Shown here: positions 1 through 7,507 of the stretch, in pieces | Numbering within the stretch: position 1 is the first letter of the stretch | Layout of the letters: every line of letters starts with the position of its first letter | NCBI GenBank assembly: GCA_031546815.1 | Contig: JAVBJV010000014.1 | Coordinates: forward strand, 16,719 to 80,718 | DNA: 64,000 bases | Reading direction: 5' to 3' | Source of the DNA: JAVBJV01 sp031546815 | GTDB taxonomy: Bacteria; Pseudomonadota; Alphaproteobacteria; Acetobacterales; Acetobacteraceae | Notes under the pieces: generated by a model | Database searches by the model: none | The model's input: the letters and a program-made list of their open reading frames with translations, nothing else | Told to the model about the DNA's origin: nothing | Translations under genes and position numbers: made by a program

Positions 1-2
1 GC

Positions 3-425
3 CAGATGTGGACGCGTATCGGCGTACACAGCCAGATCGATGCACAGCCCTGGACTAGCTATGTGGGCCGTGTAACACGAGGTGAACTATCAATAATGTT
101 GTATGGATGGACTTCTACAGGCGCCGAGGCTTCCAATCCGCTCAGAAATCTGGTTTCCACTATTTCGCGGGAAACGGGGTATGGTGCATCCAATCGTGGC
201 CGGTATTCAAACCCGGCCCTGGACGCACTGGTCGCGCAGGCGATGCGCACGCTGGACGACAAGCAGCGTGAAGCAACCCTTCAGGAAGCGACGCGTGTAG
301 CTATGGACGATGTTGCGTTAATCCCGCTGCATTTCCAGACCAACATCTGGGCCATGCGCCGCGGTTTGAAGCACGAACCGCGCGTTGACGAATTGACCCG
401 GGCGCAGGATATCTCCCGCGCCTGA
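3..425 (+). CDS. ABC transporter substrate-binding protein, family 5 (Opp/Dpp type), C-terminal part
   Basis: The reading frame is open from the left edge, so only about the last 140 residues are present. They resemble the C-terminal lobe of periplasmic binding proteins of the oligopeptide/dipeptide/nickel family: a segment with NPLRNLVST, then NPALDALVAQAM, a helix rich in charged residues, and the family-typical end IPLHFQTNIWAMRRGL followed by a short tail. The protein would bind the solute in the periplasm and deliver it to the two permeases that follow directly. The first ATG at position 6 is internal, not the real start. The substrate cannot be told from this fragment. The permease genes downstream on the same strand make the family call secure. 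Confidence 0.85.
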   Translation, partial: QMWTRIGVHSQIDAQPWTSYVGRVTRGELSIMLYGWTSTGAEASNPLRNLVSTISRETGYGASNRGRYSNPALDALVAQAMRTLDDKQREATLQEATRVAMDDVALIPLHFQTNIWAMRRGLKHEPRVDELTRAQDISRA

Positions 426-440
426 GGGCTGAAATAGAGA

Positions 441-465
441 CCGGGGTGTCGTCGTGGCACCCCGG
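441..465 (+). other. Intercistronic hairpin between binding protein and permease genes
   Basis: CCGGGGTG at 441-448 is exactly complementary to CACCCCGG at 458-465, with a 9-nt loop. It starts 16 nt after the binding-protein stop and is not followed by a T-run, so it is not a classic intrinsic terminator. In many importer operons a hairpin at this place protects the 3' end of the binding-protein message and lets it accumulate above the permease message. That role is inferred here. Confidence 0.55.
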
Positions 466-502
466 AAGACTGGCTAATCGCTTGGGAGACGCTGAAAAGC
501 CG

Positions 503-1477
503 ATGACCGTCTATCTGATCCGCCGCCTGTTTCAGGCCATGTTCGTCATCCTGGCGATGAGCCTCATCGTCTTTCTTGGTGTCTTTGCCATTGGCAATCC
601 CGTCGAAATCCTGATCGCGCCCGACGCTGACCAGATCGAGCGTGAACGCGCGATTGCGGCGCTCGGCCTCGATAAGCCGTTGTGGATGCAATACCTGGTG
701 TTCCTGGGCAATGCATTGCGCGGCGATCTTGGGCGGTCGTTCGTGTTCAACGAACCGGCATTGCAGCTGATCGCGCAGCGCGCCCCCGCCACACTGGAAC
801 TGGCCGTTGCATCGCTGATCATCGCGCTGCTGATCGGTATACCGTTGGGGATGTATGCGGGCCTGAAGCCGAAATCGATCGCCTCGCGCTTTATCATGAC
901 GGGCAGCATTCTGGGCTTCAGCCTGCCGAGCTTCTGGGTCGGGCTGATGTTGATCCTGCTGTTCGCGGTTGAACTGGGCTGGCTGCCATCCACCGGGCGC
1001 GGCGACACCGTCACGCTGATGGGGATGCGCTGGTCGTTCCTGACGGGCGATGGGCTGCTGCATATGCTTATGCCGGCGGTCAACCTGTCGTTGTTCAAGA
1101 TATCGATGGTGATCCGTCTGGTAAGGTCGGGCGTGCGCGAGACCATGCAGCTCGACTTCGTGAAATTCGCCCGCGCCAAGGGACTTAGCCCCAGCCGCAT
1201 CGTCGGCGTGCATGTGATGAAGAACATCCTGATCCCGGTGGTCACCGTGGTGGGTCTGGAATTCGGTTCGACCATCGCCTTTGCGGTGGTGACGGAAAGC
1301 ATCTTCGCGTGGCCCGGCATGGGCAAGCTGATCATCGACAGCATCAACGTGCTCGACCGCCCGGTGATCGTCGCTTACCTGATGATGATCGTGCTGATGT
1401 TCATCGTCATCAATCTGGTCGTCGATCTGCTGTATACCGTGATCGATCCGCGCGTGCGGCTGGAAAGCAAGGCGTAA
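503..1477 (+). CDS. ABC transporter permease, DppB/OppB family
   Basis: About 324 residues. It is an inner-membrane subunit of a peptide-type importer. The start MTVYLIRRLFQAMFVI is the standard DppB N-terminus with the first transmembrane helix. Periplasmic and membrane segments follow, then the EAA-type cytoplasmic loop around DFVKFARAKGLSPSRIVGVH, which contacts the ATPases. An upstream GTG at 446 lies in frame but inside the hairpin, and the ATG at 503 matches the family start, so I chose it. The gene is part of the run binding protein, permease, permease, ATPase, ATPase. The substrate is unknown; dipeptides, oligopeptides, glutathione or other small solutes are possible. Confidence 0.92.
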   Translation: MTVYLIRRLFQAMFVILAMSLIVFLGVFAIGNPVEILIAPDADQIERERAIAALGLDKPLWMQYLVFLGNALRGDLGRSFVFNEPALQLIAQRAPATLELAVASLIIALLIGIPLGMYAGLKPKSIASRFIMTGSILGFSLPSFWVGLMLILLFAVELGWLPSTGRGDTVTLMGMRWSFLTGDGLLHMLMPAVNLSLFKISMVIRLVRSGVRETMQLDFVKFARAKGLSPSRIVGVHVMKNILIPVVTVVGLEFGSTIAFAVVTESIFAWPGMGKLIIDSINVLDRPVIVAYLMMIVLMFIVINLVVDLLYTVIDPRVRLESKA

Positions 1478-1488
1478 GGGGAACAGGC

Positions 1489-2406
1489 ATGAACACAGTT
1501 ACCGCCTCCACCCCGGTCATAGCCCCGCGGGAAGAAACACCGTTCCGGCGCTTCGTGTCGGAATTCATGGAATCGAAGATCGCCGTTCTCGGGCTGGCCA
1601 TCGTGTTCCTCATTCTGCTGGCCGCGATCTTTGCACCATGGATCGTGCCGCAGAACCCTTACGATCTCGCGCAGCTCGACATCATGGACGGCAGAATGGA
1701 ACCGGGGTCCGTCAACGGCACCACGGGCTACACCTATCTGCTGGGGACCGACGATCAGGGCCGCGACATGTTCTCGGCCATTATCTATGGCCTGCGTATC
1801 TCGCTGAGCGTCGGGATCGGCTCGGCGGTTTTCGCCGGGATTGTCGGCACCACGCTGGGCATGCTGGCGGCGTATGCGGGCGGCAAGACCGACACCGTTA
1901 TCATGCGTCTGGTCGATCTGCAGCTCTCATTCCCGTCGATCCTGGTCGCACTGATGATCATGGCGGCGTTCGGCAAGGGCGTCGGCAACGTGGTGATGGC
2001 GCTGGTGATCGTGGAATGGGCCTATTACGCCCGCACCGCGCGCGGCACTGCGCTGGTGGAAAGCCGCCGCGAATACATCGAAGCAGCAGAATGTCTGGCG
2101 CTGCCCTCGCGGCGCATCGTGTTCCGGCATCTGCTGCCCAATTGCCTGCCGCCGCTGATCGTCATCGGCACCATTCAGGTGGCACGCGCCATCGCGCTGG
2201 AAGCCACCCTGTCCTATCTGGGTCTGGGCGTGCCGATCACCGAACCGTCGCTGGGGCTGCTGATTGCCAACGGGTACGAATACATGCTGTCCGGCAAATA
2301 CTGGATCAGCTTCTATCCGGGGATCGCCCTGCTGATCACCATCGTCGCCATCAATCTGGTCGGCGATCATCTGCGTGACGTTCTGAACCCACGGCTGAAA
2401 AAATGA
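1489..2406 (+). CDS. ABC transporter permease, DppC/OppC family
   Basis: About 305 residues; the second membrane subunit of the importer. The N-terminus has a short cytoplasmic stretch (PFRRFVSEFMESK), then the first membrane helix around VLGLAIVFLILLAAIFAPWI, as in the OppC_N domain. The periplasmic segment includes LLGTDDQGRDMFS, a hallmark of DppC proteins. The EAA loop is around SRREYIEAAECLALPSRRIVFRH. The ATG at 1489 follows AAGGGGA, a good ribosome binding site. The frame stays open upstream to 1309 inside the preceding permease gene, but that extension is not DppC-like. The stop overlaps the next start as ATGA. Confidence 0.93.
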   Translation: MNTVTASTPVIAPREETPFRRFVSEFMESKIAVLGLAIVFLILLAAIFAPWIVPQNPYDLAQLDIMDGRMEPGSVNGTTGYTYLLGTDDQGRDMFSAIIYGLRISLSVGIGSAVFAGIVGTTLGMLAAYAGGKTDTVIMRLVDLQLSFPSILVALMIMAAFGKGVGNVVMALVIVEWAYYARTARGTALVESRREYIEAAECLALPSRRIVFRHLLPNCLPPLIVIGTIQVARAIALEATLSYLGLGVPITEPSLGLLIANGYEYMLSGKYWISFYPGIALLITIVAINLVGDHLRDVLNPRLKK

Positions 2407-3386
2407 GCGAAGCCCTTACTCTGGACGTGCGGAATCTCCGCACGCACTTCTTCACCCGTGCTGGCGTGGTCAAGGCCGTGGACGATGTGTCGTTCTCGGT
2501 CAGTCGCGGCAAGATCCTGGGGCTGGTCGGCGAAAGCGGATCGGGCAAGTCGGTCACCGGGTTCTCGATCCTCGGGCTGGTGGACCCGCCCGGGCGGATC
2601 ACCGGTGGGCAGATTCTGTTCAAGGGACAGGATCTTGCCAGTATCTCGGAAGAGCAGATGCGCAGCCTGCGCGGCAATCGCATCGCGATGATCTTCCAGG
2701 ACCCGATGATGACACTGAACCCGGTTCTGCGCATCGACACCCAGATGATCGAAACCGTGCTCGCCCATGAAAAGGTCTCGCGCGAGGAAGCCCGCCAACG
2801 TGCGCGCGATACGCTCGGCATGGTGGGCATTCCCAGCCCGGACGAACGACTGAAAGCGTATCCGCACCAGTTCTCGGGCGGGATGCGCCAGCGTGTGGCG
2901 ATTGCAATTGCCCTGCTGCACCGCCCCGACCTGATCGTGGCGGACGAACCAACCACCGCGCTCGACGTGACCATTCAGGCGCAAATTCTGGCCGAGGCGC
3001 AGACCCTGTGCCGCGACTATGGCACCGCGATGATCTGGATCACGCACGACCTGTCGGTCGTGGCGGGTCTCGCCGATGAAGTGGCGGTGATGTATGCGGG
3101 CCGCGTGGTGGAAAAAGGCACAGTCAACGAAGTGCTGGACCAGCCAACGCATCCCTATACGCATGGGCTGATCGGGTCGGTCCCCAGCCGTAACCACCGT
3201 GGCGAGAAACTGCGCCAGATCCCGGGCATGACGCCGAACCTGCTCAGTCTGGAACCGGGCTGCGCATTCCGCACCCGCTGCTTCCGTGCCGGCCCCGCCT
3301 GCATGGAAGAACCCGGCCTCACCACCGTCAATCCGGGCCACGAGCTGCGCTGCTTCTACCCGCTGAGCAAGGATGCTGCCGCATGA
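2403..3386 (+). CDS. ABC transporter ATP-binding protein, DppD/OppD family
   Basis: 327 residues; the first of two ATPase subunits energising the importer on the cytoplasmic face. Walker A is GESGSGKS near residue 45, the ABC signature is SGGMRQRV, and Walker B is LIVADEPTTALD, followed by the switch histidine in ITHDLS. The C-terminal oligopeptide/dipeptide domain with GCAFRTRC...CMEE and a last Cys (ELRCFYPL) is the cysteine-rich tail of this family. The start overlaps the upstream permease stop by 4 nt and the stop overlaps the next ATPase by 4 nt, so the subunits are probably translated in a coupled way. Confidence 0.94.
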   Translation: MSEALTLDVRNLRTHFFTRAGVVKAVDDVSFSVSRGKILGLVGESGSGKSVTGFSILGLVDPPGRITGGQILFKGQDLASISEEQMRSLRGNRIAMIFQDPMMTLNPVLRIDTQMIETVLAHEKVSREEARQRARDTLGMVGIPSPDERLKAYPHQFSGGMRQRVAIAIALLHRPDLIVADEPTTALDVTIQAQILAEAQTLCRDYGTAMIWITHDLSVVAGLADEVAVMYAGRVVEKGTVNEVLDQPTHPYTHGLIGSVPSRNHRGEKLRQIPGMTPNLLSLEPGCAFRTRCFRAGPACMEEPGLTTVNPGHELRCFYPLSKDAAA

Positions 3387-4402
3387 GCGACACCACCCGA
3401 AACACCACTACCCCGATGATCGAAGTGCGCGACGTCTCGCGCCGCTTCTCGCGCAAGCTGGATTTTGCCGCGAAACTGGCGAAGAAGCTCGGTGCGAATG
3501 TCAGCGAGAACACCGTGCACGCGGTGGATGGCGTCAGTCTGCAGGTTTACGAGGGCGAAGTGGTCGGCCTGGTCGGCGAGTCCGGCTGCGGCAAGTCCAC
3601 GCTGGGCCGCATGATCGCGGGTATCCTGCCGACATCAGACGGCGAGATCCTGTGGAAGGGCCAGAACCGCGCCACTCTGGAAGGCGATGCCGCCCGCAGC
3701 GCCAAGCTGCGCATCCAGATGATCTTCCAGGACCCGTATGCCAGCCTGAACCCGCGCATGCGCGTGGAAGACATTGTGGGCGAAGCGCCGCTGTATCATG
3801 GCATGACGACTTCAGCTGAATACGGCACCTATGTCGATGCACAGATCCGCCGCGCGGGCCTCGATCCGGCATACAAGAAGCGTTATCCGCACCAGTTCTC
3901 GGGCGGGCAGCGCCAGCGTATCGGCATTGCGCGCGCGCTTGCCGTGCAGCCGGAATTTCTGGTCTGCGACGAAGCCGTCGCCGCGCTCGACGTATCGATC
4001 CAGGCGCAGATCCTCAACCTGTTCATGGACCTGCGGCGCGATCTGAACCTGACCTATCTGTTCATCAGCCACGATCTGGGCGTGGTGGAACATCTGTCGG
4101 ACCGCGTGGTCATCATGTATCTGGGCCGCGTGGTGGAAGAAGCCCGGACGGAAGAAATCTTCGCCCGCGCCAACCACCCCTATACCCAGGCATTGCTGAA
4201 CGAAGTGCCGCGCATCGACACGCGCAAACGCATCTTCGAGAGCATCAAGGGTGAAATCCCCAGCCCGCTGAACCCTCCGCCAGGCTGCCATTTCCACCCG
4301 CGCTGCCCCTATGCAACCGACCGTTGCAAACAGGAGCGCCCGGTACTGCGCGAAATCGCCCCCGGGCATCGCAGTGCCTGTCATCTGAACGACCAGCTGT
4401 AA
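3383..4402 (+). CDS. ABC transporter ATP-binding protein, DppF/OppF family
   Basis: 339 residues; the second ATPase subunit. After an N-terminal strand (IEVRDVSRRFS) there is a basic insert (LDFAAKLAKKLGANV), then Walker A GESGCGKST, the signature SGGQRQRIGIARAL and Walker B FLVCDEAVAALD. The Walker B stretch carries a Val-Ala instead of the usual Thr-Ser/Thr after the catalytic Glu, a common OppF variant. The C-terminus again has the family's cysteine pattern (GCHFHPRCPYATDRC). This is the last gene of the operon; a terminator hairpin follows 8 nt after the stop. Confidence 0.94.
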   Translation: MSDTTRNTTTPMIEVRDVSRRFSRKLDFAAKLAKKLGANVSENTVHAVDGVSLQVYEGEVVGLVGESGCGKSTLGRMIAGILPTSDGEILWKGQNRATLEGDAARSAKLRIQMIFQDPYASLNPRMRVEDIVGEAPLYHGMTTSAEYGTYVDAQIRRAGLDPAYKKRYPHQFSGGQRQRIGIARALAVQPEFLVCDEAVAALDVSIQAQILNLFMDLRRDLNLTYLFISHDLGVVEHLSDRVVIMYLGRVVEEARTEEIFARANHPYTQALLNEVPRIDTRKRIFESIKGEIPSPLNPPPGCHFHPRCPYATDRCKQERPVLREIAPGHRSACHLNDQL

Positions 4403-4410
4403 AACAACCG

Positions 4411-4440
4411 AGGCCGGGCATCATCCCGGCCTTGATTTGT
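4411..4440 (+). terminator. Intrinsic terminator of the importer operon
   Basis: AGGCCGGG at 4411-4418 pairs perfectly with CCCGGCCT at 4425-4432 over a 6-nt loop, followed by the T-rich stretch TGATTTGTTTC. It lies just after the last ATPase gene and before moaA, so it separates the two transcription units. Confidence 0.75.
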
Positions 4441-4467
4441 TTCGGGGGCAAGCCGATTATTATCGGC

Positions 4468-5445
4468 ATGATCGACCCGTTCGGCCGTACTGTGTCCTAT
4501 CTGCGCGTCTCGGTCACCGACCGGTGCGATCTGCGCTGTGTGTACTGCATGGCCGAGGACATGACGTTCCTCCCGAAGGCGGAAATCCTCTCGCTGGAAG
4601 AACTGGAACGCCTGTGCGGCGCGTTCATCGATCTGGGCGTGCGCAAGATCCGCCTGACCGGCGGCGAGCCACTGGTGCGCAAAAACCTGATCTGGCTGAT
4701 CAACGCGCTGGGTGCGCGGATCGGCCACGGGCTGGATGAACTGACGCTGACCACCAATGGCACGCAGCTCGCCACCCACGCCGAGGCCATTGCGCGGGCG
4801 GGGATCAGACGCATCAATGTCAGCCTCGATACGCTGGCCCCGGCGACGTTCACCGCCCTCACCCGGTGGGGGCAGATCGGCAAGACACTGGACGGCATTT
4901 TCGCGGCGAAGGCTGCGGGGCTTGCCATCAAGATCAACGCGGTAGCCATGAAGGGCGTGAACGAACACGAATTCGACGCCCTGCTGCGCTGGTGCGGCAC
5001 GCACGGGTTCGATCTGTGCCTGATCGAGACCATGCCACTGGGCGAGATCGGCGTGGATCGCACCGACCAGTATCTGTCGCTGCATGATGTGCGTGCCGAC
5101 CTGTCGCAACGCTGGACGCTGACCGACACCGACTACCAGACCGGCGGCCCGGCGCGTTATGTGCGGGTGGCGGAAACCGGGCAGCGTCTGGGGTTTATCA
5201 CGCCGCTCAGCCATAATTTCTGCGAAAGCTGCAACCGTGTGCGGCTGACCTGCATGGGGCAGCTGTATATGTGCCTGGGACAGGACGATTCCGCTGACCT
5301 GCGCAAGCCTCTGCGCGAAGGAGCCGATTTACAGAACGCCATTCTGCGCGCCATTGCCCGCAAGCCGAAAGGCCACGATTTCATCATCGACCGTCAACAC
5401 CGCGCCCCTGCCGTCGCGCGCCATATGAGCGTGACGGGAGGTTGA
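4468..5445 (+). CDS. moaA: GTP 3',8-cyclase (molybdenum cofactor biosynthesis protein A)
   Basis: About 325 residues. This radical-SAM enzyme converts GTP to 3',8-cyclo-GTP, the first step of molybdopterin synthesis. The SAM cluster ligands are Cys20, Cys24 and Cys27 (CDLRCVYC), followed by the glycine motif LTGGEPLVRK. A second 4Fe-4S cluster typical of MoaA is held by Cys252, Cys255 and Cys269 (FCESC ... MC). The protein ends in Gly-Gly, which MoaA needs in its active site. The ATG at 4468 gives the usual start MIDPFGR; the frame is open further upstream, but that part runs through the terminator. No other moa gene is in the window. Confidence 0.96.
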   Translation: MIDPFGRTVSYLRVSVTDRCDLRCVYCMAEDMTFLPKAEILSLEELERLCGAFIDLGVRKIRLTGGEPLVRKNLIWLINALGARIGHGLDELTLTTNGTQLATHAEAIARAGIRRINVSLDTLAPATFTALTRWGQIGKTLDGIFAAKAAGLAIKINAVAMKGVNEHEFDALLRWCGTHGFDLCLIETMPLGEIGVDRTDQYLSLHDVRADLSQRWTLTDTDYQTGGPARYVRVAETGQRLGFITPLSHNFCESCNRVRLTCMGQLYMCLGQDDSADLRKPLREGADLQNAILRAIARKPKGHDFIIDRQHRAPAVARHMSVTGG

Positions 5446-5469
5446 CTTTAAGGTAGACCCTCGGACGTT

Positions 5470-5901
5470 ATGCATCCCATGATCGAACTGCCGGACTGGC
5501 TGCCCTGGTGGGCGCCAATTGTCATCATTGTGCCGCTGGCACTGTTTGCCATCGCCTTCCTGCTGATGCCGTTCAGCGTGTTCGGCGTGAAAAGCCGGCT
5601 CGACGAAATTCAGCAGCGGCTGGACGACATCCAGACCGAAATCCGCAGCCTTGCCCTGCGCCTGCCCGATCCGGGGCATGGGCCATTCCTGCGCGACGAT
5701 GACAGCATGTATGTCTCACCGCCGCCCATGCCACCGCAGCCCGATTACACCAGCTATGCGCGCCCGCCGATCCCACCGGCAGCGTCGGAACCGCTGCCCC
5801 TGCGTGCTGCACCTCCGGCATCGCGCCCCGTGGCAGCCGCGCGTCCGTCCGCTCCACCAGCCCCGCGTGCCGAACCGCGGCTGGACTGGCCACGCAACTG
5901 A
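5470..5901 (+). CDS. Small membrane protein with coiled-coil and proline-rich tail, function unknown
   Basis: 143 residues; not recognised as a named family. One hydrophobic helix (about residues 14-36, PIVIIVPLALFAIAFLLMPF) follows a Trp/Pro-rich N-terminus. A short amphipathic coiled coil comes next (SRLDEIQQRLDDIQTEIRSL), then a long Pro/Ala-rich, probably disordered tail. It looks like a bitopic inner-membrane protein with a cytoplasmic or periplasmic scaffold-like tail. A second ATG at 5479 is an alternative start. It sits between moaA and the amidase gene with short gaps on both sides (24 and 14 nt), so it is probably co-transcribed with them. Confidence 0.7.
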   Translation: MHPMIELPDWLPWWAPIVIIVPLALFAIAFLLMPFSVFGVKSRLDEIQQRLDDIQTEIRSLALRLPDPGHGPFLRDDDSMYVSPPPMPPQPDYTSYARPPIPPAASEPLPLRAAPPASRPVAAARPSAPPAPRAEPRLDWPRN

Positions 5902-5915
5902 ACCCGGAAACCGTC

Positions 5916-6752
5916 ATGCGCATCAGCATCGCCCAAATGAATGCAGGCCACGACAAGGCCGCGAATATCGAACAGGCCCGCGCATTGCTGTCCGATGCTA
6001 TCGCGCAGGACCGGCCCGATATCGTCGCGCTGCCGGAAATGTGGACCTGCCTGGGCGGCAACCGCGATGCAAAATTTGTGCAGGCGGAAGAACTCCCCGC
6101 GCCGGGATCGGACGGCACGGGCGGCGCTGCGTATGAATTCCTGCGTGGTCTTGCACGCACGCATGGCGTGCACGTGCATGGCGGGTCGATCGGCGAGAAA
6201 ACCAGCGACAAGCTGTTCAACACTACCGTTGTGTTCAATCCCGATGGGCACGAGATCGCGCGCTATCGCAAGATCCATCTGTTCGACATCACCACCCCCG
6301 ACGGCACCGGCTATCGTGAAAGCGCCACCTTCGGATCGGGCGAGGACATCGTCACCTTTCAGGCGGGCGGCATCACGTTTGGCTGCGCGATCTGTTACGA
6401 CGTGCGCTTCCCCGAACTGTTCCTGGAACTGCGTCGCAAAGGGGCCGAGGTCATCTTCCTGCCCGCCGCCTTCACGCTGCAGACCGGCAAGGACCACTGG
6501 GAAACGCTGATCCGCGCACGCGCCATCGAAACGCAGTGCTGGATCGCAGCGCCCGCCACGTGTGGCAAGCACCTCGACAACAGCAACGAAGCGCGCTTCA
6601 CCTATGGCCATTCGCTGATCGTCGAACCTTGGGGGCACGTGGTGGCAAAAGCACCGGACGGCATCGGCTGGACCAGCGCACGCATCGATCCCGCCATCAC
6701 CGCACAGGTCCGGCGCAATATGCCCGTGCTGGAACACAGAAAGCTGGTCTGA
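5916..6752 (+). CDS. Carbon-nitrogen hydrolase family protein (Nit1/Nit2-like amidase)
   Basis: 278 residues. It belongs to the nitrilase superfamily, which hydrolyses C-N bonds of amides. The catalytic triad is visible: Glu41 in ALPEMW, Lys119 in YRKIHLFD and Cys160 in CAICYDVRFPE. Spacing and length fit the Nit branch (omega-amidase or deaminated-glutathione amidase) rather than true nitrilases. Bacterial homologues often repair damaged metabolites such as deaminated glutathione. The exact substrate is inferred, not shown. Only 2 nt separate its stop from the NAD kinase start, so the two genes are probably translated from one message. Confidence 0.88.
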   Translation: MRISIAQMNAGHDKAANIEQARALLSDAIAQDRPDIVALPEMWTCLGGNRDAKFVQAEELPAPGSDGTGGAAYEFLRGLARTHGVHVHGGSIGEKTSDKLFNTTVVFNPDGHEIARYRKIHLFDITTPDGTGYRESATFGSGEDIVTFQAGGITFGCAICYDVRFPELFLELRRKGAEVIFLPAAFTLQTGKDHWETLIRARAIETQCWIAAPATCGKHLDNSNEARFTYGHSLIVEPWGHVVAKAPDGIGWTSARIDPAITAQVRRNMPVLEHRKLV

Positions 6753-6754
6753 CC

Positions 6755-7507
6755 ATGTCCCGCATTTCCTTTCTCGCCACACAGAACGCCGAGGCAGAAC
6801 GCCTGCGTCTGATTGAACGCTGGGGCGATGTCGCGCCCGAAGATGCCGACATCATCGTCGCGCTGGGCGGCGACGGCTTCATGCTGGAAACGCTGCATCG
6901 CTTCATGCAGCACCCGGTACCTGTGTACGGGATGAACCGTGGCTCGGTCGGCTTCTTGATGAACGATTACATCGAGGACGACCTGCCCGCACGTCTGGCC
7001 TGCGCACAGGCGGCCACGCTGCATCCGCTGCGCATGCACGCCGTCACCATGGCAGGCGCGGTTGAAGAAGCGTTGGCGATCAACGAAGTCGCGCTCCTGC
7101 GCCAGTTGCGTCAGGCCGCCAAGATCCGCATCAGCATCGACGGCAAGCAGCGCATGCCGGAACTGATCTGCGATGGTGTGCTGCTCTCCACCCCTGCCGG
7201 ATCGACCGCGTATAACCTCTCGGCCCATGGCCCGATCGTGCCGATGACGGCCAATCTGCTGCCGTTGACGCCGATCAGCGCCTTCCGCCCACGGCGCTGG
7301 CGCGGTGCGTTATTGCCGTCGAACGCGGAAGTGCTGTTCGAGATTCTGGAAGCCGACAAACGCCCAGTCTCGGCCGTGGCCGACTTCAAGGAAGTGCGCG
7401 ATGTCGCCTCGGTCGCGGTCAATCAGGATACCAGCGTTGCGCTGACCATCCTGTTCGACCCGGGTCGCGAACTGTCAGAACGCATTATCAGCGAACAGTT
7501 CTCCTAA
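6755..7507 (+). CDS. nadK: NAD kinase
   Basis: About 250 residues. It phosphorylates NAD to NADP and so sets the cell's NADPH pool. Diagnostic motifs are GGDG (residues 38-41), the NE pair in AINEVALL that binds the NAD ribose, and the glycine-rich loop STPAGSTAYNLSAHGPIV. The protein is at the short end for the family, as usual for alphaproteobacteria, and lacks an N-terminal extension. The frame is open upstream to 6536 inside the amidase gene, but homology starts at MSRISFL. The gene ends convergently with flhA, the two stops overlapping by 4 nt with no room for a separate terminator. Confidence 0.93.
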   Translation: MSRISFLATQNAEAERLRLIERWGDVAPEDADIIVALGGDGFMLETLHRFMQHPVPVYGMNRGSVGFLMNDYIEDDLPARLACAQAATLHPLRMHAVTMAGAVEEALAINEVALLRQLRQAAKIRISIDGKQRMPELICDGVLLSTPAGSTAYNLSAHGPIVPMTANLLPLTPISAFRPRRWRGALLPSNAEVLFEILEADKRPVSAVADFKEVRDVASVAVNQDTSVALTILFDPGRELSERIISEQFS

